This document shows positions 1 through 7,915 of a DNA stretch of 64,000 nt, piece after piece. Under the pieces are notes generated by a model. It had not been told where the DNA came from. It made no database searches and worked only from the letters and a program-made list of their open reading frames with translations. Position numbers and translations under genes: made by a program. The stretch spans positions 1-64,000 of the forward strand of contig NZ_JBNFVY010000011.1 in NCBI RefSeq assembly GCF_049943335.1, in the 5' to 3' direction. This stretch comes from JBNFVY01 sp049943335 (GTDB lineage Bacteria > Pseudomonadota > Alphaproteobacteria > Rhodobacterales > Rhodobacteraceae). Position 1 is the first letter of the stretch, and every line of letters starts with the position of its first letter.

Positions 1-116
1 GTGGTCAGAACGGCAACGCCCAGACCAACGACAGCCGAAGTCAGCACAACCCAGTCAACGGTCACAGCGCCGTCTTCATCACGCTGGAACGATTTAGCAA
101 GCTTGAAGAATTTCAT
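1..116 (-). CDS. Flp-type pilin-like small protein (5' part only)
   Basis: Only the first 38 codons are inside the window; the gene runs off the left edge. The N-terminus is basic and polar (MKFFKLAKSFQRDEDGAVTV) and runs into a hydrophobic stretch (WVVLTSAVVGLGVAVLT). This matches the class III signal and helix of Flp/TadE-like pilin subunits, which are processed by a prepilin peptidase and assembled by a Tad system. A strong GGAGGG ribosome binding site precedes the ATG at 116. Many Rhodobacteraceae have small proteins of this type with no proven pilus role, so pilin-like is the limit of the call. Confidence 0.6.
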   Translation of the reverse strand, partial: MKFFKLAKSFQRDEDGAVTVDWVVLTSAVVGLGVAVLT

Positions 117-469
117 GTTTCCCTCCGAAATTTCCGTACGCTCTTAGCATTTTCACCTAGTCAGTGACCGTTGCCGAGGCGTCAGTCGCTGCGTTCGATG
201 GAGACAATACACACTTGGATTGGGGCAACAGTTTGACCTGCTGGGGGCGGTTTTGGAATTCGTGGGTTTTCCGGTCACAATTCAAGTAACATGCTGAAAA
301 ACAATAAAATAAAAAGTTAAGTTTCTTTGCATTTTTTTGTTTAGCCAGATTCGTGTGGTGCAGTAACGCTACGAATTGGTGCCGTCGCATGCATGGTCCC
401 TAGCGTCATCTGTCTATTTTTGCCAAAACGGCCACAACCATTCACAACGCGGATTTCAGGGCAGCTCTG
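117..469. other. AT-rich divergent intergenic region
   Basis: This 353-base spacer separates the leftward pilin-like gene from the rightward lytic transglycosylase. Positions 296-350 are markedly A+T rich compared with the surroundings, which suits promoters for one or both genes. No convincing coding frame, operator or terminator was seen. Confidence 0.4.
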
Positions 470-1297
470 ATGAAAGGAATTGCGACAGTCATCGGTTTGG
501 TTTGCGTCTGTCTTGCGGGGCCCGCACTGGCCCAAGACTCTGCCAGCCCGCGCCCCTATCCCGAGGTTACATTCAAGAAAGTCGGCGTTCCAAAGGCCGG
601 TTCCAAGCGCATCACTGTCCAGATCCGGGAAGGCGAGGGGGTATTAACCACAACGCCCGGGGCCGAACAGAAACCCGCGGATTCAATTGCGCGCCCGCTG
701 TCGGGGTATGACTGGTACTGGGAGGTTGTTCCCTTCAGTATAGATCAGGATGCCTCGCGCCTGACAAAGGCGCTGAGCGGTTTGGACAAGGCGCCGACAC
801 CTGTTCCTGCCCCCCGTCTTGAGGATATGCACAGGATCGCTTCCGCGCATGGTGTCGATATTCTCATGGCAACGATCGGCACAAAAGTGTCCCCCGCATT
901 GGTTCTGGCCGTTATCGGGGTCGAAAGTTCCGGCCGTACGGCGGCTGTCAGTCATGCGGGCGCTCAGGGGCTCATGCAGTTGATGCCCGATACGGCGACC
1001 CGCTTTGGCGTGGCCGATGCGACTGTTCCTGGCGACAATATCCGCGGCGGGGTAAAATATCTTGATTGGCTGCTGACTGAATTCGGCGGTGATCCGGTCC
1101 TGGCGCTGGCGGGGTACAACGCGGGCGAAAATTCGGTCAAGACACACGCAGGGGTGCCCCCTTTCGCGGAAACGCGCGCTTATGTTCCAAAGGTTTTGGC
1201 GGCCTGGCGTGTGGCGCGCGGGCTTTGCGTCACCCCACCCGAACTGATTTCCGATGGCTGTGTCTTTGCAAAGAAAGGAGCGCCATCGAATGGCTGA
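470..1297 (+). CDS. Periplasmic lytic transglycosylase (SLT domain)
   Basis: The 275-residue product starts with a clear Sec signal peptide (cleavage expected after AGPALA, about residue 21). A Slt-type transglycosylase domain covers about residues 120-255. The catalytic Glu lies in GVESSGR, followed by AGAQGLMQLMP, the GVKYLDWLL segment and ALAGYNAGENSV, all standard for the family. The enzyme cleaves the MurNAc-GlcNAc bond of peptidoglycan with formation of 1,6-anhydroMurNAc. Residues 22-115 are not recognised. Its stop codon overlaps the start of the HAD-UbiA gene by 8 bases, so the two are probably co-transcribed and translationally coupled. Confidence 0.85.
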   Translation: MKGIATVIGLVCVCLAGPALAQDSASPRPYPEVTFKKVGVPKAGSKRITVQIREGEGVLTTTPGAEQKPADSIARPLSGYDWYWEVVPFSIDQDASRLTKALSGLDKAPTPVPAPRLEDMHRIASAHGVDILMATIGTKVSPALVLAVIGVESSGRTAAVSHAGAQGLMQLMPDTATRFGVADATVPGDNIRGGVKYLDWLLTEFGGDPVLALAGYNAGENSVKTHAGVPPFAETRAYVPKVLAAWRVARGLCVTPPELISDGCVFAKKGAPSNG

Positions 1298-2723
1298 ACA
1301 GAAACCGCTGGTTCTGGATGTCGATGGGACGTTCCTGAAGACTGATCTTTTGTTTGAGACCTTTTGGGCCGGTTTGGGCCGCGATCCGATTGGCGTGGTT
1401 CAGGCGGCCTTTACGCATCTGCGCGATCCGGCTGCTCTCAAACATATTCTTGCCGACAAGGTGCAATTGCGTATGGACCTGATGCCGGTCCATCCGGATA
1501 TGAAATTCCTGGCCGATGAAGCCAAGGCAGCCGGCCGCGAAGTGGCTTTGGCATCGGCGTCGGACCGAAAGCTGGTGGATCAGTTGGCGGCCATTCACGG
1601 CATCGATCGGGTTTTCGCATCGGACGGCGATACGAACCTGAAGGGCAAAGCCAAGGCCGATGCCCTGGTTGAGGCTTATGGCGAGTCAGGCTTTGACTAT
1701 GCAGGCAACGCAACTGTGGATCGCGCCATTTGGTCCCGGGCCGAAAATGCTCTGATCGTGGGCAACCTGCCCCGCGAGGACGCCGCCCTTGCGCGAATGG
1801 GCAAGTCGGTTGTGCATTTCGCCGGGGGGTGGAAGGTCCGCGATGCGCTGCGCGCGCTCCGGCCGCACCAGTGGGTCAAGAACGTTCTGCTTTTTCTTCC
1901 GCTCATCGCCGCGCACCAGTTCGAAGTCGCCAGTTTCCTGACGGTGATCGCCGGGATCGTCGCATTCTCGTTCGCCGCGTCGTGCATTTATATCGTGAAT
2001 GACCTGCTGGACCTTGAGGCGGACCGCCTGCACGCGAAAAAACGGCTCCGCCCGTTTGCCAGTGGTGCGGTTCCGATTTCGGTTGGCATGACACTGTGCG
2101 TCGCGCTCGGGGTTATAGCTCTGGGGATCGCCGCGGCACTTGCCCCCGCGTTTGTTGGCGTAGTCTTGCTCTATATGATCCTGTCGCTGGCCTATTCGCT
2201 GCGGTTGAAGCGCCTCAGATGGATCGACATTGCGACACTGGCATCACTTTATACTTTACGTGTGGTGGCTGGGGCTGCAGCCGCGGATGTCTATGTGACA
2301 GGGTATCTGCTGGTCTTCATTTATCCGATTTTCATCACGCTTGGCTGTGTGAAACGACTGACCGAACTGACGCTGGCTACATCGGATGACCGGTTGCCGG
2401 GGCGGGGCTATGGCCGCGGGGATCGTGGCGATTTATTGAATGTCGCTGTGCTGGGAATGTTCGGCACGCTGCTGATCTTTTTCCTTTACACGTTCACAGA
2501 TCACGCGCGCGCGCTGTACCCGTCTCAGTGGCTGCTCTGGGTCGCCATGATCCCGATGGCCGGATGGCTCTATCGCATGGTGCGGTTGGGCTATTTCGGC
2601 AAACAGGACTACGATCCCATCGTTTTCGCAATGCGTGACAAACGCGGGATCGGCCTGCTGTTAATCATAGTGTCGCTGATGTTCTACGCCGCGGGATTGT
2701 TCCACCAATGGTTCGGGCTGTAA
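1290..2723 (+). CDS. HAD phosphatase-UbiA prenyltransferase fusion, DPPR synthase-like
   Basis: 477 residues in two parts. Residues 1-180 are a HAD-like hydrolase domain with DVDGT (nucleophile Asp10), ALASASD (motif II) and KGKAKAD (motif III lysine). Residues 190-477 form a multi-spanning UbiA prenyltransferase with the first Asp motif NDLLDLEADR and a later KRLTEL segment. A KRxxEL segment is typical of decaprenyl-phosphate 5-phosphoribosyltransferase (Rv3806c) rather than of quinone-type UbiA enzymes. Inferred role: transfer of phosphoribose from PRPP to polyprenyl phosphate, with the HAD part removing the 5-phosphate. The ATG at 1290 is chosen because an AAAGGAG site precedes it; an in-frame ATG at 1254 lies deep in the upstream gene. 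DprE1- and DprE2-like genes follow on the opposite strand. Confidence 0.8.
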   Translation: MAEQKPLVLDVDGTFLKTDLLFETFWAGLGRDPIGVVQAAFTHLRDPAALKHILADKVQLRMDLMPVHPDMKFLADEAKAAGREVALASASDRKLVDQLAAIHGIDRVFASDGDTNLKGKAKADALVEAYGESGFDYAGNATVDRAIWSRAENALIVGNLPREDAALARMGKSVVHFAGGWKVRDALRALRPHQWVKNVLLFLPLIAAHQFEVASFLTVIAGIVAFSFAASCIYIVNDLLDLEADRLHAKKRLRPFASGAVPISVGMTLCVALGVIALGIAAALAPAFVGVVLLYMILSLAYSLRLKRLRWIDIATLASLYTLRVVAGAAAADVYVTGYLLVFIYPIFITLGCVKRLTELTLATSDDRLPGRGYGRGDRGDLLNVAVLGMFGTLLIFFLYTFTDHARALYPSQWLLWVAMIPMAGWLYRMVRLGYFGKQDYDPIVFAMRDKRGIGLLLIIVSLMFYAAGLFHQWFGL

Positions 2724-2781
2724 GAGCCGCAAGCCAAACCCGCGCCCGGATATCAAATAGGTCTGACAATGCTGCGCGTGA

Positions 2782-3519
2782 TCAGATCGACAGTTTCTTG
2801 AAGATGAATTCGGGCACATGGCGAATGATCAGCATAATGTAGCGCCAGAAAAACGGCGTATAGATCACGTTGCGACCTCTCGAGACCCCTTTCAGGATGC
2901 CGCGCGCCACGTCGTCGGGCGAGGCGACCAGAAACATGCCATCGATCCCCCAGGTCATCGACGTATCGACGAAGCCAGGCTTTACGGTCATCACATGTAC
3001 GCCTGCGCGGCCCAGACGGTTGCGCAAGCCGGACAGGTACGTGGCAAACCCGGCCTTGGACGCGCCATAGACGTAGTTGCCCAAGCGCCCGCGATCCCCG
3101 GCAACAGATCCCACACCGACGATCGTACCGCCGCCCCTTTCTTCCAAAATGGGCGCCAGCATATGCAAGAACCGCGCGGGACCGGTGTGATTGTCTGCCA
3201 TGACCCCGTCTATCAGGGCTGGGTTGGTGTCGATGTCCGCTTGCTCCGGCATTGAGCCCACAAACACGGCCGCGTTTAACATGCCGTCCTCTTGCGCGGC
3301 GCGGTCTATGATCGGAGCGAAGGTTGCCGCATCGCGCGCGTCAAAACGCATGGCTTCGGCGCAGGACGCGCCGCGCAGATCGCAGTCGGTTGCCAGTCGG
3401 CCCAATTCGTCCATATCCCGCCCCGCCAGTATCAGCGTTGCGCCTTGCGACGACAGGCGGCGCGCCAATGCACGCGCCATGGATGACGTTGCCCCCAGAA
3501 TTATCCAGGTCTGGTTCAT
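2782..3519 (-). CDS. dprE2: DprE2-like short-chain dehydrogenase
   Basis: This 245-residue SDR has the Rossmann motif near the N-terminus (ILGATSSMARALA), a catalytic serine region (GVGSVAGD) and YVYGASKAG with the YxxxK pair. The C-terminus (WRYIMLIIRHVPEFIFKKL) closely parallels mycobacterial DprE2, which ends in FRYVMMVLRHIPRSIFRKL from memory. That tail is a better marker than the generic SDR core. DprE2 reduces the 2-keto intermediate made by DprE1 to decaprenylphosphoryl-D-arabinose. The ATG at 3519 has a GAGGAG site and forms an ATGA overlap with the upstream dprE1-like gene; an upstream in-frame ATG at 3603 would give a poorly conserved, Pro/Arg-rich extension. Confidence 0.85.
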   Translation of the reverse strand: MNQTWIILGATSSMARALARRLSSQGATLILAGRDMDELGRLATDCDLRGASCAEAMRFDARDAATFAPIIDRAAQEDGMLNAAVFVGSMPEQADIDTNPALIDGVMADNHTGPARFLHMLAPILEERGGGTIVGVGSVAGDRGRLGNYVYGASKAGFATYLSGLRNRLGRAGVHVMTVKPGFVDTSMTWGIDGMFLVASPDDVARGILKGVSRGRNVIYTPFFWRYIMLIIRHVPEFIFKKLSI

Positions 3520-4826
3520 TGGGTGCTCCTCAAGTCCAGGCGGCGGACAAGATCCGTGACCATCGCTTGGTCGGGGTCGGCTTTGCTGACGGCTTTCAGC
3601 CATTCACCATGCTCGGGGTACATCGCCCGCACCGCTCCGCCCGATGCCAACGCGTCTTTAGCGAAATAGACACGTCCTTGGGCATCCGAGGTCATGTCCT
3701 GCAGTTCGCCGATCAATTGCGCGGACCCTTGGCGCGCGGGAAAATCGACGGCCAGGGTGTAGCCTTCCATCGGGAAAGACAGATAGCCCGCCCGTCCAGC
3801 CCCCATGCGTTTCAACACGGCCAAGGGTGAAGCAAGGCCCGAGTTCGCAATCCGTTCCAGCATGAGGCGCAGCGCCGGGGCGTGAGCCAACGGAACGACG
3901 CATTGGAACTGATGGAACCCCCGCTTGCCATAGAGCCGGTTCCAGTTGTGGATCGCATCCAACGGAAAGAACGGTTCGGCTATCGGTTTGACTGTGGTTC
4001 GCCCTTTGGCCGGTACCCGGCGGAAGTATGCTTCGTTAAAGGCGCGAACAACGGGTCCCGACAGCGCCCAGTGCGGGGCATTGATGGGCACGGCGCGCGC
4101 TTTTTTGGTCTTGGGGCTGACACCCGACGTGATTTCACCTTCTTCCAGAATGCCGCGCCCCAAGCTGTTGCCTTTGGCGGTCGCGTCGATCCAGCCCACG
4201 GTATAGTCCGCATGGCTGTGGTCCAGCGCATCAATGAACTGGTCCCATCCGTCAATTCTGCGTTCGGTCAGGACCATCATGTCGCCCTTGCAGGGCATCA
4301 ATCGGATCTTGGCCGACACGATGACGCCCGTCTGACCCAGACCGCCGACGGTCGCTTTGAACAAAGTGGCAGTCTTGTCTGGCGTGAACTTCTTGGCCTT
4401 GCCGTTCATCATCAAAGTGATTTCCGTGACGTGCTGTCCAAAGCTGCCGACAACGTGGTGGTTCTTTCCATGCACGTCGTTGGCAATACAGCCGCCAACG
4501 GTGGCAAACCCGGTGCCGGGCATCACGGGCGGGATCCAGCCGCGCGCGGCGAACAACCGCCCCATGTCGCCAATCGGCATACCCGCTTCGACATGTACGA
4601 TGCCGGTGTCCGGATCGAAGTTGATCATGCGATCCAGCCTGGTCATATCCACTGCAGGCCCGCCATCATTCAGCGCGGCATCGCCGTAGCTGCGCAATTG
4701 GCCGAATGCCGGGGCAGGGGTCTCTTGCGAAAGCTGCGCCAGGGCCGACAGGCGTTCTGGCCGGGCAACGCGGCCCTTTGCCGACAGGGCGCGGCCCCAT
4801 CCGGAATAGGAGATCTCATTCCACAT
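3516..4826 (-). CDS. dprE1: DprE1-like FAD-dependent polyprenylphosphoryl-ribose 2-oxidase
   Basis: 436 residues with a PCMH-type FAD domain in the N-terminal half (RSYGDAALN, then TVGGCIANDVHGKNHHVVGS) and a substrate domain behind it. The VHGKNHH...GSFGQHV block is the hallmark of DprE1, which oxidises the 2-OH of decaprenylphosphoryl-ribose. In M. tuberculosis the pocket reads GWNxCVDFP with Cys387; here it reads GYTLAVDFP, so the cysteine is Ala359 (codon 3750-3752). The lysine of YFAKDA, equivalent to Lys418, is kept. The ATG at 4826 overlaps the end of the upstream membrane gene by 11 bases; an in-frame ATG at 4859 would overlap further. Translationally coupled to dprE2. Confidence 0.87.
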   Translation of the reverse strand: MWNEISYSGWGRALSAKGRVARPERLSALAQLSQETPAPAFGQLRSYGDAALNDGGPAVDMTRLDRMINFDPDTGIVHVEAGMPIGDMGRLFAARGWIPPVMPGTGFATVGGCIANDVHGKNHHVVGSFGQHVTEITLMMNGKAKKFTPDKTATLFKATVGGLGQTGVIVSAKIRLMPCKGDMMVLTERRIDGWDQFIDALDHSHADYTVGWIDATAKGNSLGRGILEEGEITSGVSPKTKKARAVPINAPHWALSGPVVRAFNEAYFRRVPAKGRTTVKPIAEPFFPLDAIHNWNRLYGKRGFHQFQCVVPLAHAPALRLMLERIANSGLASPLAVLKRMGAGRAGYLSFPMEGYTLAVDFPARQGSAQLIGELQDMTSDAQGRVYFAKDALASGGAVRAMYPEHGEWLKAVSKADPDQAMVTDLVRRLDLRSTQ

Positions 4827-5817
4827 CTTGAACTCTTTTGAGCGAGGATTTTTCGGCAATCGGGAAAACTATAACCCCGATCAGAATCGCGAACCACAAG
4901 GTGGTCAGGCGAATGACAGCGGTGGCCGCAAGGGCAATGTCGAACGACACGCCCTCAAGCGATAAAAGAGCGATCATCGCCGCTTCGGCGCCGCCCATTC
5001 CGCCAGGGGCGCCGGTCAGGCCACCGGCCAGTGCGGAAAACACAAAGATCGCGACCGCCATGGACAGTGTGACGTCTGCGCCCATCCACGCCAGCAGGAG
5101 GTAAAAGGCGAGCCCTTCGGCGGCCCAGCCGAACAGGCCCAGCACGAGTGCAACGCCCCAGGTGCCACCGTGTGAAAATATGGCCAGGGTCCGGGCCGCG
5201 CGGCGTATTTTTGCGAACAGACGTGCGCCGCGTCCGGTGGCTTTGTGGCCAAGTGTGGCCATGAACGACATCAGTTTCGGGCGGGTTGCGACCCATGCGC
5301 CACCCAGAGCCAGTATAGTGACCGGCACACCGCCAACGATGCCCCGCGTAGAGGTTGCCAAGGAAATAGCAAGGATGAGGGCCATCGCGGCAAGATCTGC
5401 CGCCCGGTCCACCAGGACCAGAGGGGCGGACCGTTCGAATGGCACATGTGCTTCGCGCGCGATCCAGCGCATGCGGATCAGTTCGCCCAGTCTGCCGGGC
5501 GTGATCGTCATCGCGAACCCGCCAAGGAAATGGCGCATGTTCTGACCCATTCGCAACGGCAGGCCAAGACGCCGGACGAACGCATGCCAACGAAGGCCAC
5601 GTAGCAGGTAGTTGGCTGCCGATAGTGAAAGTAGAATGCAGATTTGGGCTGCTGACAGGCCCTTGATCTGGTTCCATGTGTCCTGCCAGCCGGTCGCGGC
5701 CGCTGCGCCCACCATACCGACAATGACGAATGCCAGAACGCCCCAAAGAACAAACTGGTCGCGCAAGGCGTTCCGCCTGATGGGCGGTGTCGGGATGTTC
5801 GATACGCTCATGGACAT
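4816..5817 (-). CDS. YbhN/AglD-type lysylphosphatidylglycerol synthase-like membrane protein
   Basis: The 333-residue protein has about 7-8 hydrophobic helices. It carries the GGFAMTITPGRLGELIR segment and the glycine-rich GGLTGAPGGMGGAEA segment typical of the flippase-like LPG_synthase_TM/UPF0104 family. It has no catalytic aminoacyltransferase domain. It is the first gene of a leftward operon with the dprE1- and dprE2-like genes, so movement of a polyprenyl-linked sugar across the inner membrane is a reasonable inference (mycobacteria use the GtrA-type Rv3789 for this), but no family member is proven here. A second in-frame ATG lies at 5811; the ribosome binding site does not decide between the two. 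Confidence 0.7.
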   Translation of the reverse strand: MSMSVSNIPTPPIRRNALRDQFVLWGVLAFVIVGMVGAAAATGWQDTWNQIKGLSAAQICILLSLSAANYLLRGLRWHAFVRRLGLPLRMGQNMRHFLGGFAMTITPGRLGELIRMRWIAREAHVPFERSAPLVLVDRAADLAAMALILAISLATSTRGIVGGVPVTILALGGAWVATRPKLMSFMATLGHKATGRGARLFAKIRRAARTLAIFSHGGTWGVALVLGLFGWAAEGLAFYLLLAWMGADVTLSMAVAIFVFSALAGGLTGAPGGMGGAEAAMIALLSLEGVSFDIALAATAVIRLTTLWFAILIGVIVFPIAEKSSLKRVQDVE

Positions 5818-5933
5818 GTTGATCCGTCTAAGAGCTAATTGGGGCGATATTAAGGACTTGTTTCGATATTTAGAACAATCGATCAGTGCAAGATAGGCGT
5901 GTGCGTTGGCCGCCGGCTAAGGGGGCAGCTGGA

Positions 5934-6251
5934 TCAGGCCAGACGCCAATCAGCCAGTTTTTCGACCGAGTTGTGGTATCCGGCCATGCGGTCGCGCAGG
6001 CCAGTGAACGCGGCGTCGTAGCGCGCCTTGTCCCGCGCGCTCAGTGCTTCGCGCATGCGCGAGATGTGTTGTTGCCCTGCGCGAGTATCCTCGCACATGC
6101 GGGCATAGTCACGGTTGCCGGGGTAGCGTTTGTGCATTTGTTCGGCGACGCTTTCCATGTGGCCGATCAACGCCTCAACATTGGACAGGCACGGATGCTG
6201 GCTGGCGGCCATCATCACATCAAACGTTTTTTGTTTGGGTACGTCATTCAT
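5934..6251 (-). CDS. Small uncharacterised protein, 105 aa
   Basis: No family was recognised. The product is soluble, has no signal peptide or membrane helix, and is rich in His, Met and Arg with a predicted mostly helical character (for example CLSNVEALIGHMESVAEQMH and DKARYDAAFTGLRDRM). A good AAAGGGGA ribosome binding site precedes the ATG. It stands alone between the dprE operon promoter side and the scoAB terminator. Function unknown. Confidence 0.65.
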   Translation of the reverse strand: MNDVPKQKTFDVMMAASQHPCLSNVEALIGHMESVAEQMHKRYPGNRDYARMCEDTRAGQQHISRMREALSARDKARYDAAFTGLRDRMAGYHNSVEKLADWRLA

Positions 6252-6384
6252 GTCAAATCCCCTTTGATCCTGCCGAACCTGATGAAATGGTTAATGCGCA
6301 ACAAAGGCGATTCCGGGGCAGGCTGACGGCAGTTTAAGGGGATTTTGGTTTCAATTCGTTTTAGAAAATCCGCCAAATTCGACT

Positions 6385-6426
6385 GAAACAAAACAAGAAA
6401 CCCGCAACTATTCCTCGCAGCGGGTT
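6385..6426 (-). terminator. Intrinsic terminator of scoAB
   Basis: Read on the minus strand, the arms AACCCGC and GCGGGTT (6420-6426 and 6399-6405) enclose a 14-base loop and are followed by a T-rich tail (6385-6398). It lies 24 bases after the scoB stop codon. Confidence 0.75.
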
Positions 6427-6449
6427 CCGAAATAACGTGAAAACACGTC

Positions 6450-7073
6450 TCAGACGATGGTTGCCAATGTGGCTTTGCGCATGTCTTCCTCGGTGACGCC
6501 GTCGGCGAGTTCGACGATTTTCAGGCCACCTTCGACGACGTCCAGCACACCGAGGTTGCTGATGATGCGGTCAACCACGCCGCGACCGGTCAGTGGCAGG
6601 GTGCATTCGCGCAGCACTTTGCTATCGCCGTGCTTGTTGGTGTGGTCCATCACCACGATCACACGGCCCACGCCAGCCACAAGATCCATTGCGCCGCCCA
6701 TGCCCTTGACCAGCTTGCCCGGGATCATCCAGTTCGCCAGGTCACCATTTTCGGACACTTCCATTGCGCCCAGGATCGCCGCAGCGATCTTGCCGCCGCG
6801 GATCATCCCGAAGGACGTCGCGCTGTCGAAATACGCTGTGCGGTTCAATTCGGTGATGGTCTGTTTGCCCGCGTTGATCAGATCGGGGTCTTCTTCGCCC
6901 TCATACGGGAACGGTCCCATGCCCAGCATGCCGTTTTCTGACTGCAACGTGATATCCTTGTCGCCCACGTAGTTGGCTACCAGGGTCGGGATGCCGATGC
7001 CCAGATTCACATACATGCCGTCTTCGAGTTCATCGGCCGCGCGCGCGGCCATCTGGTTGCGATCCCAAGGCAT
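6450..7073 (-). CDS. scoB: 3-oxoacid CoA-transferase subunit B
   Basis: The 207-residue product matches the beta subunit of family I CoA-transferases in length and motifs: a GIGIPTLVANY segment near residue 25 and SENGMLGMGPF, whose Glu forms the thioester with CoA. Together with ScoA it moves CoA from succinyl-CoA to a 3-oxoacid such as acetoacetate. Its ATG shares one base with the scoA stop codon (TAATG), so the two subunits are translationally coupled. A terminator follows. Confidence 0.93.
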   Translation of the reverse strand: MPWDRNQMAARAADELEDGMYVNLGIGIPTLVANYVGDKDITLQSENGMLGMGPFPYEGEEDPDLINAGKQTITELNRTAYFDSATSFGMIRGGKIAAAILGAMEVSENGDLANWMIPGKLVKGMGGAMDLVAGVGRVIVVMDHTNKHGDSKVLRECTLPLTGRGVVDRIISNLGVLDVVEGGLKIVELADGVTEEDMRKATLATIV

Positions 7074-7777
7074 TACGCGGTCTCCTTTTTGCGAGTCGTG
7101 CGCTGTTCGATGCGCTTTTCATGTTCGCCCTGCACGATGCGGTGCACGTAGACGCCGGGCAGATGGATGAGGTCAGGGTCCAGGCTGCCGGTCGGCACGA
7201 TTTCTTCCACTTCGACTATGCAGACCTTGCCGCACATTGCCGCCGGCGGGTTGAAGTTTCGCGCCGTCTTGCGGAAAATCAGGTTGCCCGTTTCATCCGC
7301 TTTCCACGCTTTGACGATGCTCAGGTCGGCAAAGATCCCTTCCTCAAGGATGTAATCCTGCCCGTTCCAGCTGCGCACGTCCTTGCCTTCAGCGATCACG
7401 GTGCCAACGCCGGTTTTGGTGTAAAAGCCCGGAATGCCTGCGCCACCCGCGCGCATCCGCTCGGCCAGTGTGCCCTGAGGGTTGAATTCCAGCTCCAGTT
7501 CGCCCGACAGGTACTGGCGCATGAACTCGGCGTTTTCGCCCACGTAAGAGGACATCATTTTCTTGACCTGTTTGCTCTGCAGCAAAACGCCCAGGCCGAA
7601 ATCGTCAACCCCCGCGTTGTTCGAGGCCACCGTCAAATCCTTTGTCCCCGCATCCCGGATGGCCGCAATCAACAGTTCGGGGATCCCGCAAAGACCAAAC
7701 CCGCCCGCTGCAATCAGCATCCCGTCAAACAATACACCCTCAAGCGCCGCTGACGCACTCTCGTAAATCTTGTTCAT
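7073..7777 (-). CDS. scoA: 3-oxoacid CoA-transferase subunit A
   Basis: 234 residues with the alpha-subunit CoA-binding motif GGFGLCGIPE near residue 30 and AGGAGIPGFYTKTGVGT in the middle. It pairs with ScoB to activate or recycle acetoacetate-type 3-oxoacids. The ATG at 7777 (MNKIYES) is chosen because a GGGGAAGG site lies just upstream; an in-frame ATG at 7831 adds a basic, unconserved leader. First gene of the two-gene operon. Confidence 0.93.
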   Translation of the reverse strand: MNKIYESASAALEGVLFDGMLIAAGGFGLCGIPELLIAAIRDAGTKDLTVASNNAGVDDFGLGVLLQSKQVKKMMSSYVGENAEFMRQYLSGELELEFNPQGTLAERMRAGGAGIPGFYTKTGVGTVIAEGKDVRSWNGQDYILEEGIFADLSIVKAWKADETGNLIFRKTARNFNPPAAMCGKVCIVEVEEIVPTGSLDPDLIHLPGVYVHRIVQGEHEKRIEQRTTRKKETA

Positions 7778-7915
7778 GATAGCCTTCCCCTCGTGGAGTC
7801 TATTTGGTGTCTTTGCCGCGCGCCGTGCCAAGAGTCAACGCACCCCCATCGGTCAAGCCGACGCAACGTCATTTGAATCGCGACGACTTCAATTTCCGGG
7901 CAATCGGGCGGCAGA

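Noticed and set aside
5820..5833. TTGAT with partial inverted repeat as a second FNR box
   Set aside because: The second half does not match ATCAA or GTCAA.
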